NCBI RefSeq assembly: GCF_010183535.1
Contig: NC_071332.1
Coordinates: 3,782,001 to 3,846,000 of the forward strand
Length of the DNA stretch: 64,000 nucleotides
Origin: Caenorhabditis remanei
Taxonomy: Eukaryota; Nematoda; Chromadorea; Rhabditida; Rhabditidae
Direction of reading: 5' to 3'
Within the stretch, counting starts at the first letter, position 1. Every line of letters starts with the position of its first letter. The translations under genes and the position numbers were made by a program. The notes beneath the pieces are model-generated. The model did no database searches and was not told the DNA's origin. It was given only the letters and a program-made list of their open reading frames with translations. Shown piece after piece: positions 54,105 to 64,000 of the stretch.

Positions 54105-55680
54105 TTTCTCGCTTCATCACTTTTTTCAACATTTATATTGGTTAAACTAACAAAACATTAGATATGGACAGTGTAGCTTTGTCACTGTACTATTTTTGTA
54201 GCTATATTTACTCAAAAATTATGATTTCAGACCAGTTTTTTGAGTTTTTTGTGTAACTGGTGGGAATTGAGAAAGAATCGTTGAAAACAAAATATAATTG
54301 TACTAGTTGGTTGAACGTGTTGTTCAATGTCTTTCATGCAAGAAATTTGAAATTGGTGACTATGAAAGTTTTGCAGCAACTAAAAGTGCTGCCGAAAACC
54401 TATTTAAAGAATTTGAATCTCATAAAATCTAAAATTGGTATAGCAAAGCCCAATTTTCAAATAGCGGTCCCGTTTTTTAACGTTTCTTATAACCATAGTT
54501 TGTGTTTACAGATTGTAATTCGTATTTAGACTCCTCCTCCAAAACAGGAAAAGCCAGATCCCTCAAACTAGGTCCGTAGTAAAATTGCGCGTAAAGTCAT
54601 TTCAATCATGTTTTGAATGTGAAACATAGAACAAAAGTTCAAATCTAAATTGAAAGTCCGCAATCATCCAATATCATTTATAGCATTGTTGCCAACGTCA
54701 CCATATGAAACATCTTTTCTTAAAAGTACACTTTCTAACCTAACCGGATGTTTTCCCCGCAGTCCTAATTCTAGGTTTTCCCTTTTCGAAAAATTCTATA
54801 ATCATAGTCCTTCCCTCCTCAATTTTTCCATATATTCGATTATGTGTTTCCATGGCGAGTCAACACATCTAAAAAAGAGAAAAAAAGCGAGGAGAGGATT
54901 AGCGCCTCTCTTCTGGAAGGGCAACGAGTGTGGAGATGTCAGGGGAGAGGTGGAGCACATAACACCTCTCTTCTTTTGTTCTTCTATTCTACAACAATCA
55001 ATTCTTTTATTTTTCATTTATTTTTCTGTCTTGAAGGGTATTAGGTATGGGGGATCAGGTGCTACTCCTCATTTCTTTATTTTTTCTTGTTCTTCTTGCT
55101 CATCAATATAATGAGAGCATGACTCTCTCTCTCTCTCATGGGATCAGTCTAAGAAGCCTTTTATTATGATTTCTCTACTAATCGTACAAGATATAGGAGT
55201 TGAAAAATATGGAGATTATCAAGGGGATTTCAATTCATTTCATTTTTTCTCAACTGAAAATTCTGTTCATGTCTACGAGAGTGTATGCTCTGTAGACAAG
55301 GAGTTTTGTAGTTTTAATCTTGAGACAGACTAGTGTATTCTTTTTATCTGAAAGAGCTTAAAAGATTGTCAGAGAACTTTGTCAAGTAGTTTTCTCTTCA
55401 TGATTTTTATGTTTGACTGAAAGAGTAAGGTAGACTGCAAAGACTGCAAAGGTAGACTGCAAAAGAGATAGCTTTGATAATTATCATTTTCAACTCCATT
55501 CCTCTTTTTGGAAAACTTAGTCAGATTGATTCAGTAGGGAAGGGAAGGTCATGGAAATTACCTAAAATCTCGGCAGCGTGGTGTAGATTTCAACTTACTT
55601 AACTAAAATCTTAAGAAAATCAAGTAAGACCCAATCAGAGCATCTCGGAATTTTCTTAGGAAAAATTAAAAAAAAACTTA
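54105..55680. other. spacer, no gene seen
   Basis: AT-rich spacer with short CT runs (CTCTCTCTCTCTCATG near 55123). The open frames at 54260-54529 and 54650-55111 lack motifs and splice context. Nothing was recognised. Confidence 0.4.
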
Positions 55681-55686
55681 TCTTTC

Positions 55687-55800
55687 CAGTTTTTGCCCTC
55701 GAAGTCTGGTGTTCGAGAAAAAGAAGGTCAATGATCGAGAAAATGACCAATTATTCCCTTTCTGACACGAGATTTTTGAAAAGGTTTTTTCCGAACTTTG
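55687..55800. repeat. R9 repeat fragment
   Basis: TTTTTGCCCTCGAAGTCTGG, TGTTCGAGAAAAAGAAGGTC and CCCTTTCTGACACGAGA match the R9 family at 43975-44062 and 63350-64000. Confidence 0.6.
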
Positions 55801-56049
55801 ACAATGTTTTTCTCGAATATCTGTATGGATTTGACGGTTCTGATTCGGGCAGTTTCTAACATCATTAAACTAGTGGTCCTCTTGAGATTTAGAAATCTGT
55901 CTATTTATCTCATATTTCTATCAATTCCTTTTACTGACAATCTCCAAGGACTTCATCCTCTTTTTTCTAGTTCTACACAGAACTAGGTAAGTATTCAGAA
56001 TCCCCAAAAAATTCAAGAACTCAAAAAATTCAAGAACCTTTATTATAGA

Positions 56050-56425
56050 TTAGTAGTCTCACTGCGCCCTTTGGACGATTTTTTGGAAAACATCTTTATG
56101 GCGCTTTTAAGAGCAAAATATAGGTTTTCAAAGGTTTTAGACCCCCTTTTCACTATTTCCAGCTTGTTTCCAGTTTTTGCAAGCTTTGAGGGGAAAGTAG
56201 AAGTTTGGGTTTCCAGCAGTTCGCGTCACTATGAAAAGTATTAATTTTGAAAACAAAAACGATGCAAAAAAGAAATGGAGTAGACGGTGTTCGAACCCTG
56301 GTTGTCAGATTCCCACTTCGAGTTTTAGCTAAAATCCCACTGCGCCATTCAGACGATTTTTTGAAAAACACGATTTTTGGGGGTTTTAAGAGCAAAATAT
56401 AGGTTTTCAATGATTCTAAACTCAT
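56050..56425. repeat. tRNA-like sequence in a 90-bp duplicated context
   Basis: On the minus strand 56285-56352 carries AATGGCGCAGTGGGATTTTA (A-box match TGGCGCAGTGG) and CAGGGTTCGAACACCG (B-box match GGTTCGAAC), about 35 nt apart. The flanking stretch with CACTGCGCC, GACGATTTTTTG and TTTTAAGAGCAAAATATAGG occurs twice, near 56068-56135 and 56339-56410; the first copy lacks the B box. No full cloverleaf is evident, so this is more likely a tRNA-derived repeat or pseudogene. Confidence 0.4.
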
Positions 56426-56429
56426 TTTT

Positions 56430-57270
56430 CATAATTTCAACGCGTGATTTCCAGCAGAAAAGCGGAATTTTGAGCCCAAAAACTCGAAAAATCGGGTGTC
56501 CAGCAATATGCCTGAAAATTGTTATAAAGCTTCCCCTTATCTCGTACTAAAAATTCCCCCCAGTGACGTCTCCCTCCATACACATTCCACGAGAAAAAAG
56601 CAAACACCTCTCTCTTCTCTTTTTTTCAAACAAATCCCTATCGATCTTCTGATATAGCCTCCCCTGACACCTCACACACTAAGCCCTTCCTGCCATAATC
56701 CATAATCCGAGCCGCCCATCCCTCTCTCCCATTTTCAGCTTTTATTCTTCTTCTCCTCAATTTCAATTTCAATTTGTTCCCTATCTCTCCCGAAAAAGAA
56801 AAATAAAACTTTTTGACCATTAACATGCACTTTTCCTGATCAAAATACGTCGTTGTCTTTTGTTTGGTAGCAGAAAAGAGAAGAAGAAGAAGAAGAAGAA
56901 GAAGAGAAAAAATGACGAAGAGAGGTGGAGAGGGAAAGGGAATGCAAATTAGTCAACCAGAAACATGCATCCGTTATTAGTTTTGTGTGTGCAGCATCAA
57001 TCTCATCTACTTATCCTCTTCTCCTTTGCCCCCAAGTTTCCCCTTTTTCATCATAATCATAAGATTTCCGACGAATAACAAGTCACATCTCTATATGTAT
57101 AATCTCTTTTGAGTAGATGAGCAGCCCCGGAGGAGAGAGATGCATTACTTTTATCTATCCAAGAGTTTTCTTTTTTTTCAATTTTCTCAATGGATTTGGT
57201 ATAGAGTTTTCTAGAAGTCCAAAAATGGATTTCTTTCGAAGGCTGAGGGGGTTTTGAATTTGCCACCTAC
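56430..57270. other. spacer with pyrimidine and (GAA)n tracts
   Basis: CT-rich stretch 56560-56790, then a (GAA)n run at about 56880-56905. The texture resembles a promoter or leader region of the downstream membrane-protein gene, but no exon joins in phase convincingly. Confidence 0.35.
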
Positions 57271-57274
57271 TTTT

Positions 57275-57780
57275 TAGCACACTTGCAAAAGGGCCACCGC
57301 GTAACTCGCTTCAAGCTGAGTTTTATGAGCTGAAAATTATACCAAAATGTAGATCTCGACGAGTTCTGGTTTTTTGAGGGGTTTTGAAAATTCCATCATC
57401 TACTTTTTGATAGCCTTGTTAGATACTCGGTTCTTTTTAGCACATTTGCAAACTGGCCAACTTGCTTCAAACGCATTATTATGAGCTGAAAATTATACCA
57501 AAATGTAGATCTCGACGAGTTCTATGTCCGTGATCTACTACGATCCGGATGACTAGTTGTGAAAGTACCATGATCAGGATAAAGTGCCGAAAAACCAAGA
57601 TAGCCAAAGCTTGTCCTGCGGCACATTACCGAATAGCCAACCGGCCCGTAGTAGATCACTGATATAGAGCTCGCTGAGATCTACATTTTGGTATATTTTT
57701 CAACTTGTAATATTGAGTTTGAAGCGAGTTACGGCCCGGCACGTATAGCTCATTTCGGCCCAAGTATGGAAAGGACAACG
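57275..57780. mobile_element. degenerate CATACTTGTCAA-family MITE copies
   Basis: Internal sequences of the family (ATTATGAGCTGAAAATTATA, CCAAAATGTAGATCTCGACG, GCGGCACATTACCGAATAGC) appear at 57275-57370 and 57440-57780. An end-like CCCAAGTATGG lies at about 57760. The terminal repeats are too decayed to define a target duplication. Confidence 0.6.
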
Positions 57781-58478
57781 GGCATACTCTGTATCTACAG
57801 ATTTCAAGGTTGAGTCGCTACGCAGTGTGAAATCATGCAAGTGCCCTCGCGAAATCAACGAAAATTTTATTACCGCGTTCTGTTCACCAGTCTAAGTATA
57901 CATCACGCCATGAGTCGCTACGCCGTGACATCTACTTTTTGGTAGCCTTATTAGATGGTCGGTTCATTTTAGTGCCAGCCAAACTATGAGTACAACATAA
58001 GAATCCAGTACAATCAGAATCCTCATAACTTCCGTTTTCTAAGTGTTGATTGTAAACTTTTCACCAAAGCTCTGCGTCAGTAGAAGGACTGTGACATCAG
58101 CGACATCACCATACTCATTTTTCCGGTGCTTATCACAAACGAAATTGGTCGTTCCTCCTATTTCTTATTAAGATATCTAGAAAACAACAATCGTTTTCAA
58201 ACAATTAACTTCAGAGATCGGACTATTCACAAAGCCTTTTCTTACTTTCAAAAATAGATTAGAACCTTGTGAATAGCTTGCGAGCCTTAGCTATCTGTGG
58301 CTTAACTATGACGTCGATTACATTCGCTTCTGCACTTTTTCTCATATTTCCTTCCGATTCTGTCCATTTAATCGGAACTGCGAAGGAATCTTGTAACCGC
58401 CCATCACGCTGTACATATTATCGCCGTATTGTACTAATCTCCGTGAGATCATAGAATTAGCTTTTGCTAGAAGCTTCA

Positions 58479-58724
58479 GGCTCCGCGACAATTCGCAACT
58501 AGACATTTCGCAACTGCGACATTCCGCAACCACACCGCATTTGCATATTTAGGTCAGTTGAAAATGTTGAAACCGAAGGGTATGGGAACATATTTGAAAA
58601 CATTAAATAGAAGAAAAAGTTATCTGACCCATTTTTAGACAAAACTAGGTTAAACTATTGCTAGTTCTATAGTTGCGAAACGTCGTAGTTGCGGAATGTC
58701 GCAGTTGCGAATTGTCGCGGAGCC
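58479..58724. mobile_element. hAT-like MITE, 246 bp
   Basis: Inverted ends of 22 bp start GGCTCCGCGACAATTCGC on the left and close with GCGAATTGTCGCGGAGCC on the right. They are flanked by a perfect 8-bp duplication, AAGCTTCA, at 58471-58478 and 58725-58732. Inside, GTCGCAGTTGCGAA / TTCGCAACTGCGAC words repeat near both ends. There is no coding capacity. Confidence 0.85.
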
Positions 58725-59040
58725 AAGCTTCACTATCAGCTATTTTGACCCCGTGGATTCCTAATAATTAAAATTCTGTTTTAAGCGGAATTCGAAATAA
58801 TCGAAATTTCTAGAGCTTGTGAGATTTGAGCGTTTTCAGCTTGGGAGCAACACCTCAGGAACGCAGAGAAAGCAGACACCCTCGCTTATCTGCTCCCTCT
58901 CTTTTCTGAAGCATTATTTTTCTTGTTCTTGAATTTGCTGAGTATCGACTCTCAGTGATATCTGCTGAAAATAAGGATAATTTTTGACATCGTTACAATA
59001 TTCCACGGATTATCACTAATCCCGCGTTTCATAATTTCAG

Positions 59041-60858
59041 AGCTGTCGTCTTCGAAGCAGCAAGTAGTGCTGAGTCAGGCGTCAGCAGGAGGCTCGGGCT
59101 CCGATTCACGCAAGCCGTCGAAGGTGAATGTGCACGTGAAGGACGGCGGGGACGCGAGTCGACGCAACACAATTGATCTACAGATTGGCGAAGGCCGCTC
59201 GAGAAAGAATACGCTGGTCAAGGTGAACGGCGAGGTCGTCAGTGTCACGCATTCGGCGAGCAGCGACGTGAGTCATGAAGCCCTTCGAAATCTTGTTAAC
59301 GTCTTCTGATTTTCAGGACATGAGCAATTCGCCGAGAATCCCACGAAACCTGTCAGTCCGTGCTAAGGATCAACAAGGTGTCCAAAACAACCAGGAAGCT
59401 AACGAGGAGGGTCAGAACTCTGGCCGACGAATCGATAACACTCAGGTTAGGTCAAGCCACGCCCCCTCAACTTGTTTCTAGTCAATTTATAGTTTCAGTC
59501 ATGGCCATTTTTCAATCCATCCACTCGGTTTCGTCTACTCAAAATAATTTTTGTGTTGATGTGTCTTGTGGACATCATGCACTGGGCATATCTCCTTCGT
59601 GACGACACTAATGAGAATCCCAACTCGTGGAGATTCTACAAGAAATTCAAGAGTTTTGATCTCTATTATCTCGTCGCCCGCATGTTCGCCGACATTTTCA
59701 CGTGTGTCCTCGGACTGGGCGCCGCGATGTGGACGAGAAAACCGTTGTTGACACTACCGTGCACCACGATTCAACTCCTTTTCTTGTTGATTCGAGCGGC
59801 GGTCTGGTCGGTGAGAAGCTATAATCGGGTGCTCGAGAAGACTCATGCCACTAATGAGGATAAGGTGAGAGAATCGTTATGGTAGCTGAAGACGTGGGGA
59901 TTCTGAGTCTGGTTTCAGATAGCGGCTAGCATCAAAATGAGCCGAGATACAAGGTGTTTAGTCTGGAAGCTACTAGGGATCACAAACTAAAAGTGATGTG
60001 TACCTCGGTTCATTTGAAAGCTACCGTGATTTTGAGTACAGATTCTGAATCCTAACGTTGTCAGCTTTCCAATGACATACATATATTTCAATTATGCGTT
60101 CAAACCCAATAATCTTGCGTAATGGACCTATTCTGGAGGTAGGAAAAAAGCAAACAACTCGTTTTTACTACTAGCAACTACCTCCAGAATACTGCTACCT
60201 CCAGAATAGGTCCAAAACTTGCAAACTCGAAATTCTGAGCTTTTTCCGATCTAGCTTGTCAACACTGTAATTTTCTTATGATTATACACACTCAAATAAA
60301 ACCTATATGACTGAAAAGTTGAAGACGTCAGGATTCTGAATTTGTTTTCACAACCACGATATTATCAATACGTACCGAGATATAAGCATTTTAGTCATAA
60401 AGCTTCGTGCTACAGACTTTTTTGGCGTATCTCGGTTCATTTTGAAGCTATCAAACAATTGAGAACAGATTCTGAATCCTCCGACGTCAGCTTTCTAAGG
60501 ATGAAGGTCTGAGCCTGATTTATTTTGAGTGAACGGTACAGCTGAACCAACTAGCCCAGGGAAATTCGGAATTCCGACACACCTTGTCGAGTACGGTAGA
60601 GCGCATTTTCTGGTGCGATATTTTAACGACCGCTTCTAACACATTTCTACATGAAACTAACTAATGCATTTTCAGCTCTTCGTCATCTGTGAATTCGCCC
60701 TCCCTGCCATCTGGGCTCTCCTCTCATTCCTTATCGTCCACACTACCCGCCGCCTTCGTTGCTACGAACAACTTCACGGATACGCCCGCCCACCGATCAT
60801 TGTGCTAACTGTCAAGAATGACGATAATGATGAAAGCGTTCAAATCGAAATTGCTTAA
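59041..60858 (+). CDS. four-helix membrane protein, 5' end missing
   Basis: Exons: 59041-59267, 59317-59445, 59499-59864, 60676-60858, in phase to a TAA; about 300 residues visible. Exon 59041 starts in phase 1 after ATAATTTCAG, so at least one upstream exon with the start codon is missing from this model. The N-terminal part is hydrophilic (SSSKQQVVLSQASAGG, RKPSKVNVHVKDGGDASRR). Four likely transmembrane segments follow: KIIFVLMCLVDIMHWAYLL, LVARMFADIFTCVLGLGAAM, TTIQLLFLLIRAAVW and FALPAIWALLSFLIV. The tail is acidic (VKNDDNDESVQIEIA). I do not recognise the family. The codon use and GC-richer exons make the coding call firm. AATAAA signals lie at 61102 and 61117. Confidence 0.8.
59880..60520. 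repeat. R6 repeat in the last intron of the membrane gene
   Basis: GCTGAAGACGTGGGGATTCT, AACGTTGTCAGCTTTCCA, GAAGACGTCAGGATTCTGAA and GACGTCAGCTTTCTAAGGAT alternate in sense and antisense through intron 59865-60675. They are part of the dispersed R6 family. A local inverted pair, ATTCTGGAGGTAG / CTACCTCCAGAAT, lies near 60130-60205. Confidence 0.6.
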
Positions 60859-60883
60859 TTTATATTAACTTTTTTATTAGCAG

Positions 60884-60957
60884 TAGAGCACGGTTGTTAC
60901 AATTGCGCTCTATCAAAGCTAAAAGAGATTTCGGTAGAGCGCGGTTGTAAAAATCGC
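60884..60957. repeat. R3-related hairpin in the 3' UTR
   Basis: GTAGAGCACGGTTGTTACAA, GCGCTCTATCAAAGCT and TCGGTAGAGCGCGGTTGTAA are arms of the R3 family packed into 74 bp, 26 nt after the stop of the membrane-protein gene. Confidence 0.55.
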
Positions 60958-61339
60958 CTTTTGCTAATATTCTCTCGTCGCATAATCAATCGATGCAGAA
61001 CGGGTGCTCCCCGGACATTCTTTTTTTTTCTTAAAGTTTTTCTTAATTTATTAATTAAAAATCAATATTTTAGTTATACCGTCAGTATTCATGTATTTTT
61101 AAATAAAAAATTTTCTAATAAAATTGTCTTAAAAACCCTCTTTTTGTTTTAAAAACGACTGAAAATGGCTGAAAATGGCAGAAAATTCAAGAGATTCGTT
61201 GAAAAAAATAAATCCCTACAGTAACCCTCTTTTCGCGGCGAGACTCAGAACAACAAAAATTGAATGCGCCTTTAATTTTCAAATTAAATTAATTTTTTTG
61301 CAATTTTTTTCTTCGATTTTTCCCAATTTTTCGCCAATT

Positions 61340-61351
61340 TTCAGCCGAAAA
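61340..61351 (+). promoter_or_regulatory. trans-splice acceptor
   Basis: TTTTCAG ending at 61344 lies 7 nt before the ATG at 61352. It is about 220 nt after the upstream gene's poly(A) signal at 61117, a spacing seen in nematode operons (SL2-type splicing). Confidence 0.45.
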
Positions 61352-63347
61352 ATGGCTGAAATTCCACCAGAAGAGCAATACGAGACGGATACAATCTTCT
61401 CGCAAGAAGGAGATCTTCCAGGTTTTGAATAAATGACTTTAACAATTAAAAAAATTAAATTTTAAAGATTCATACCTTCAAACAAAACTGCGCGATGTGG
61501 AATCCGATACGGAAGTGTTTTCGGATGGAGAGAGTAATTTGGTAGAGAACAATCTTTAAAAAATTGAATTTTTATGCCCAAAATTTGATTTTTTTCAGAA
61601 AAGCGAACAATTCCTCACTGTCGATCTCCCATCACCAACTACAAAAGTCGACAGCGATTCGTTCAAAAAACTTGTCGAAAACGTATAAAAAACCTGAAAA
61701 TCAATAATTTAACACGAAAATTTTGAAATTTTCAGTCAAAATTCGTATGGGGAAGTGGAAATAATGCGACGCCGTCGTCGGAATTCGATAGAATAGTGTT
61801 CCAGGACGATGAGTATGATATTACTCAGGATAGTTTCAGATATGGAAGGTGAATAGAAGAAAAGTGGAGAAATACGCGAAAAATGAAGAAAAAACGGGAA
61901 AAATTGATGAAAATTCGATTTTTTAGAAGGAAAAAGTCGATTTTTGACAGGTTTTTAAAAATGAAAATTGCGGTTTTTAGCTTTTTTTCGCGAGAAAATC
62001 AGTTTTTTTTCAGTAAAATTGTTGAGAAAATCCTGAAAATAAGCTGACGGCCGCAAAATTTTGTCTGAAATGTTTTTTTTTAGTTTTTTTTGCTGAACAA
62101 CTCGATTTTCGACATTTTTTCTGGGAATTAATGGTTTTTTGAGCTATTTTCGGTGAAATTATGAAATTATTGTGAAAACAGAGAGAAATTTGATTTTAAA
62201 AAAATCACAAAATTTTATTGAAAATATCATTTTTAACTTATTTTCGTTGATTTTTCCATGATTTTAAAGCGAAAAAACATGAATTTCGTTTAACTACATC
62301 TGGATATGCTGGTTTTTTCGCAAAAATGTGAAAAATCTTTTAAAAAACGATTTTGAGCCGAAAAACCACGTTTTTTGATCATTTTTGCTGGAAAAAATGA
62401 AAAAATTTCATCTTTTATTTTCATGAAATCACAACTTTTGTCTCAAAAATCTAATTTTTTAGTAAAATTCCATCTGGAAATGCTGTTTTTATCAGAAACA
62501 GGTAAAAAATCTGAAAAAAAATCAATTTCGAGCCGAAAAATCAAGTTTTTTTTATCAATATTTCCAGAAAAATGTAATTTTTTGTCTATTTTTGCTGGAA
62601 AAAATCAAAAATTTCGATCAATTTTTGCATGAAATCACTAATTTCGTCTCAAAAACCTGATTTTCCAGTAAAATTCCATCTGGAAATGCTGTTTTTATAA
62701 TAAACGTGAAAAATCCGAAGAAATTTCGATTTTAGTCGAAAAATCACAATTTTTGATCATTTTTGCTGGAAAAAATGAAGAAATTTCATGATTTTTTTTT
62801 CATAAAATCGCCATTTTCGTCTCAAAAAACTCATTTTTCTGTAAAATTCCATGTGGAAAGGCTGTTTTTATCAGAAACATGTAAAACTCTGAAAAAAATT
62901 AATTTAGAGCCAAAAAATCAGGTTTTTGATCATTTTTGCTGAAAAAAATCAAAAATTTCGATCATTTTTTACATAAAATCAGCATTTTCGTCTCAAAAAC
63001 CTGATTTTTCAGTAAAATTTCCGAGTGTCCCACCCATTTCCCTCATTTCCAGAGTAACCGCCGGTCCGAGTTACAACTTGGTAACCGGGAAAATGCCACA
63101 AGAAATCCTTGAAAAAGTGAAAGAGAAAGACGATGAGATGATCGAGACGGTGACAGAGGACGAAACGACACATTTAATCACAACGGAAGTGAAGATTTCA
63201 TTGAATTCTGGAGATGGGGATTGTTCTGGAGAGAGATTCAGTGTATTCGATGGGTTGTATGATAGTCAGATGCCCAAATTCTTCAAGTATCGAGACGCGT
63301 TTCCGGTGATTAGTTATGAGACTTATGGGCGGTTCCATTCTGACTAA
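61352..63347 (+). CDS. small acidic protein of unknown function
   Basis: Exons: 61352-61421, 61468-61541, 61599-61682, 61736-61848, 63053-63347; 211 residues plus stop, phases agree. The start is the first ATG after a TTTTCAG acceptor. The protein is acidic and hydrophilic throughout, with no signal peptide or membrane segment (MAEIPPEEQYETDTIFSQEG at the start, SKFVWGSGNNATPSSEFDR in exon 4). The last exon has a helical charged part (EILEKVKEKDDEMIETV) and a C-terminus with aromatic residues (MPKFFKYRDAFPVISYETYG). No family is recognised. The acceptor of exon 2 (TTTTAAAG) is unusual for a worm intron, so that junction is less sure. Intron 4 (1204 nt) holds a tandem repeat. It may be the downstream member of a two-gene operon with the membrane-protein gene. 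Confidence 0.75.
62370..63030. repeat. tandem repeat of 170-210 bp in an intron
   Basis: Four units are marked by ATTTTTGCTGGAAAAAAT-type sequence near 62381, 62590, 62760 and 62933, each followed by CGTCTCAAAAACCTGATTTT and AGTAAAATTCCATCTGGAAA or close forms. Spacings are about 209, 170 and 173 bp. The array fills the second half of the intron before the last exon. Confidence 0.75.
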
Positions 63348-63349
63348 GG

Positions 63350-64000
63350 ACGATCTCCGAGGAGATATGGAACGTCACTTATATTATTGGAAAGCTGAGA
63401 AAACGCTGATTCCAAATATATATTCTGTTCTTGCCTTCTGGGTCGGGTATTCGAGAAAAACAAGGTTAAAGTTCGGGAAAATTAAAAAAAAAAATTTTAT
63501 GATTCGTCATTTTCTCGAACTTTGGCCTTGTTTTTCTTGAATACCAGGCCTCGATGGCAAAAACTGAATATATATTTGAAATCAGCGTTTTCTCTGCTTT
63601 CCAATGATATAAGTCACCTTCCATATCTCCACACTGACTCGTTGATCATCCCTAAGCTCGAGCTCTGTCATAATTTCTTCCCGAATAGGAGTTTCTTCAC
63701 TTACTAGGGAAGGTCATGGACTCGGTCTGGAGATATGGGTCGTGACCTATATCATTGGAAAGCTGAGAAAACGGCGATTCCAAATATATATTCAGTTTTT
63801 GCACTCGAGGTCTGGTATTCAAGAAAACAAGGTCAAAGTTCGTAAAAATAACAAATTATTGCCTTTCTGACACGCGAAAAATGTTTGGAAACTTTTTAGC
63901 GATTTTCGCGTGTTAAAAAGGCATTGGTTTGTCATTTTTCCAAACTTTGACTTCGTTTTTCTTGAATACCAGGCCTCGAGGGCAAAAACTGAATATATAT
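63350..64000. repeat. R9 foldback repeats, last one cut by the window edge
   Basis: GATATGGAACGTCACTTATA, ATTGGAAAGCTGAGAAAACG and TGATTCCAAATATATATTC appear forward at 63363-63425 and inverted at 63560-63640. They appear forward again at 63730-63800, and the inverse restarts at 63955 up to the window end. The loops contain TTCTCGAACTTTGGCCTTG or its relatives. Two foldback copies in a row; no gene was seen. Confidence 0.7.

Overview
The window is nuclear DNA of a rhabditid nematode, most likely a Caenorhabditis species. It is AT-rich, with short exons, GTAAGT/GTGAGT donors and TTTTCAG acceptors. Acceptors sit 3 to 8 nt ahead of three start codons, as expected for spliced-leader trans-splicing. 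One gene encodes an FMRFamide-like precursor with six KSAYMRFG peptides, the product expected of flp-6. The species could not be fixed.

Six protein genes and two tRNA genes can be built from exons whose phases agree. (1) 6506-16917 (+): a 14-exon, 854-residue serine-rich basic protein of unknown function. (2) 17234-21979 (-), convergent with gene 1: a 262-residue protein with two RNA-recognition motifs, resembling SECp43/TRNAU1AP. (3) 41110-43250 (+): flp-6. (4) 48937-50050 (+): a secreted astacin metalloprotease of the NAS class. (5) 59041-60858 (+): the 3' part of a four-helix membrane protein. (6) 61352-63347 (+): a small acidic protein, possibly in an operon with gene 5. Two identical 72-nt tRNA-Asp(GTC) genes lie antisense inside introns, one in gene 1 and one in flp-6. 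A 196-bp copy of astacin exon 3 lies 2.1 kb beyond the astacin gene, inside a decayed duplication.

Most of the rest is repetitive. The largest family (called F1 here) is a foldback repeat: arms of about 80 bp around a core containing GAGACGCAGAGAAGC, with about 20 whole or partial copies. Six insertions have terminal inverted repeats and 8-bp target duplications (five perfect, one 7/8 with an alternative, and one of the six nested in another), pointing to non-autonomous hAT-type transposons. At 24.3-25.8 kb three insertions are nested. The motif ATGGTGCATCG recurs in clusters at 3.7-5.8, 37.3-38.4, 39.2-39.5 and 43.7-44.6 kb. An 18-bp minisatellite fills 35.1-36.5 kb. Several introns hold their own tandem repeats of 150-190 bp.

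The gene-free stretches 1-6100, 22000-40700, 43700-48000 and 50200-59000 consist largely of these repeats and AT-rich spacer. No transposase, reverse transcriptase, rRNA or CRISPR array was seen. All exon models come from reading splice sites and frame by eye; terminal exons and alternative starts are the least certain parts.
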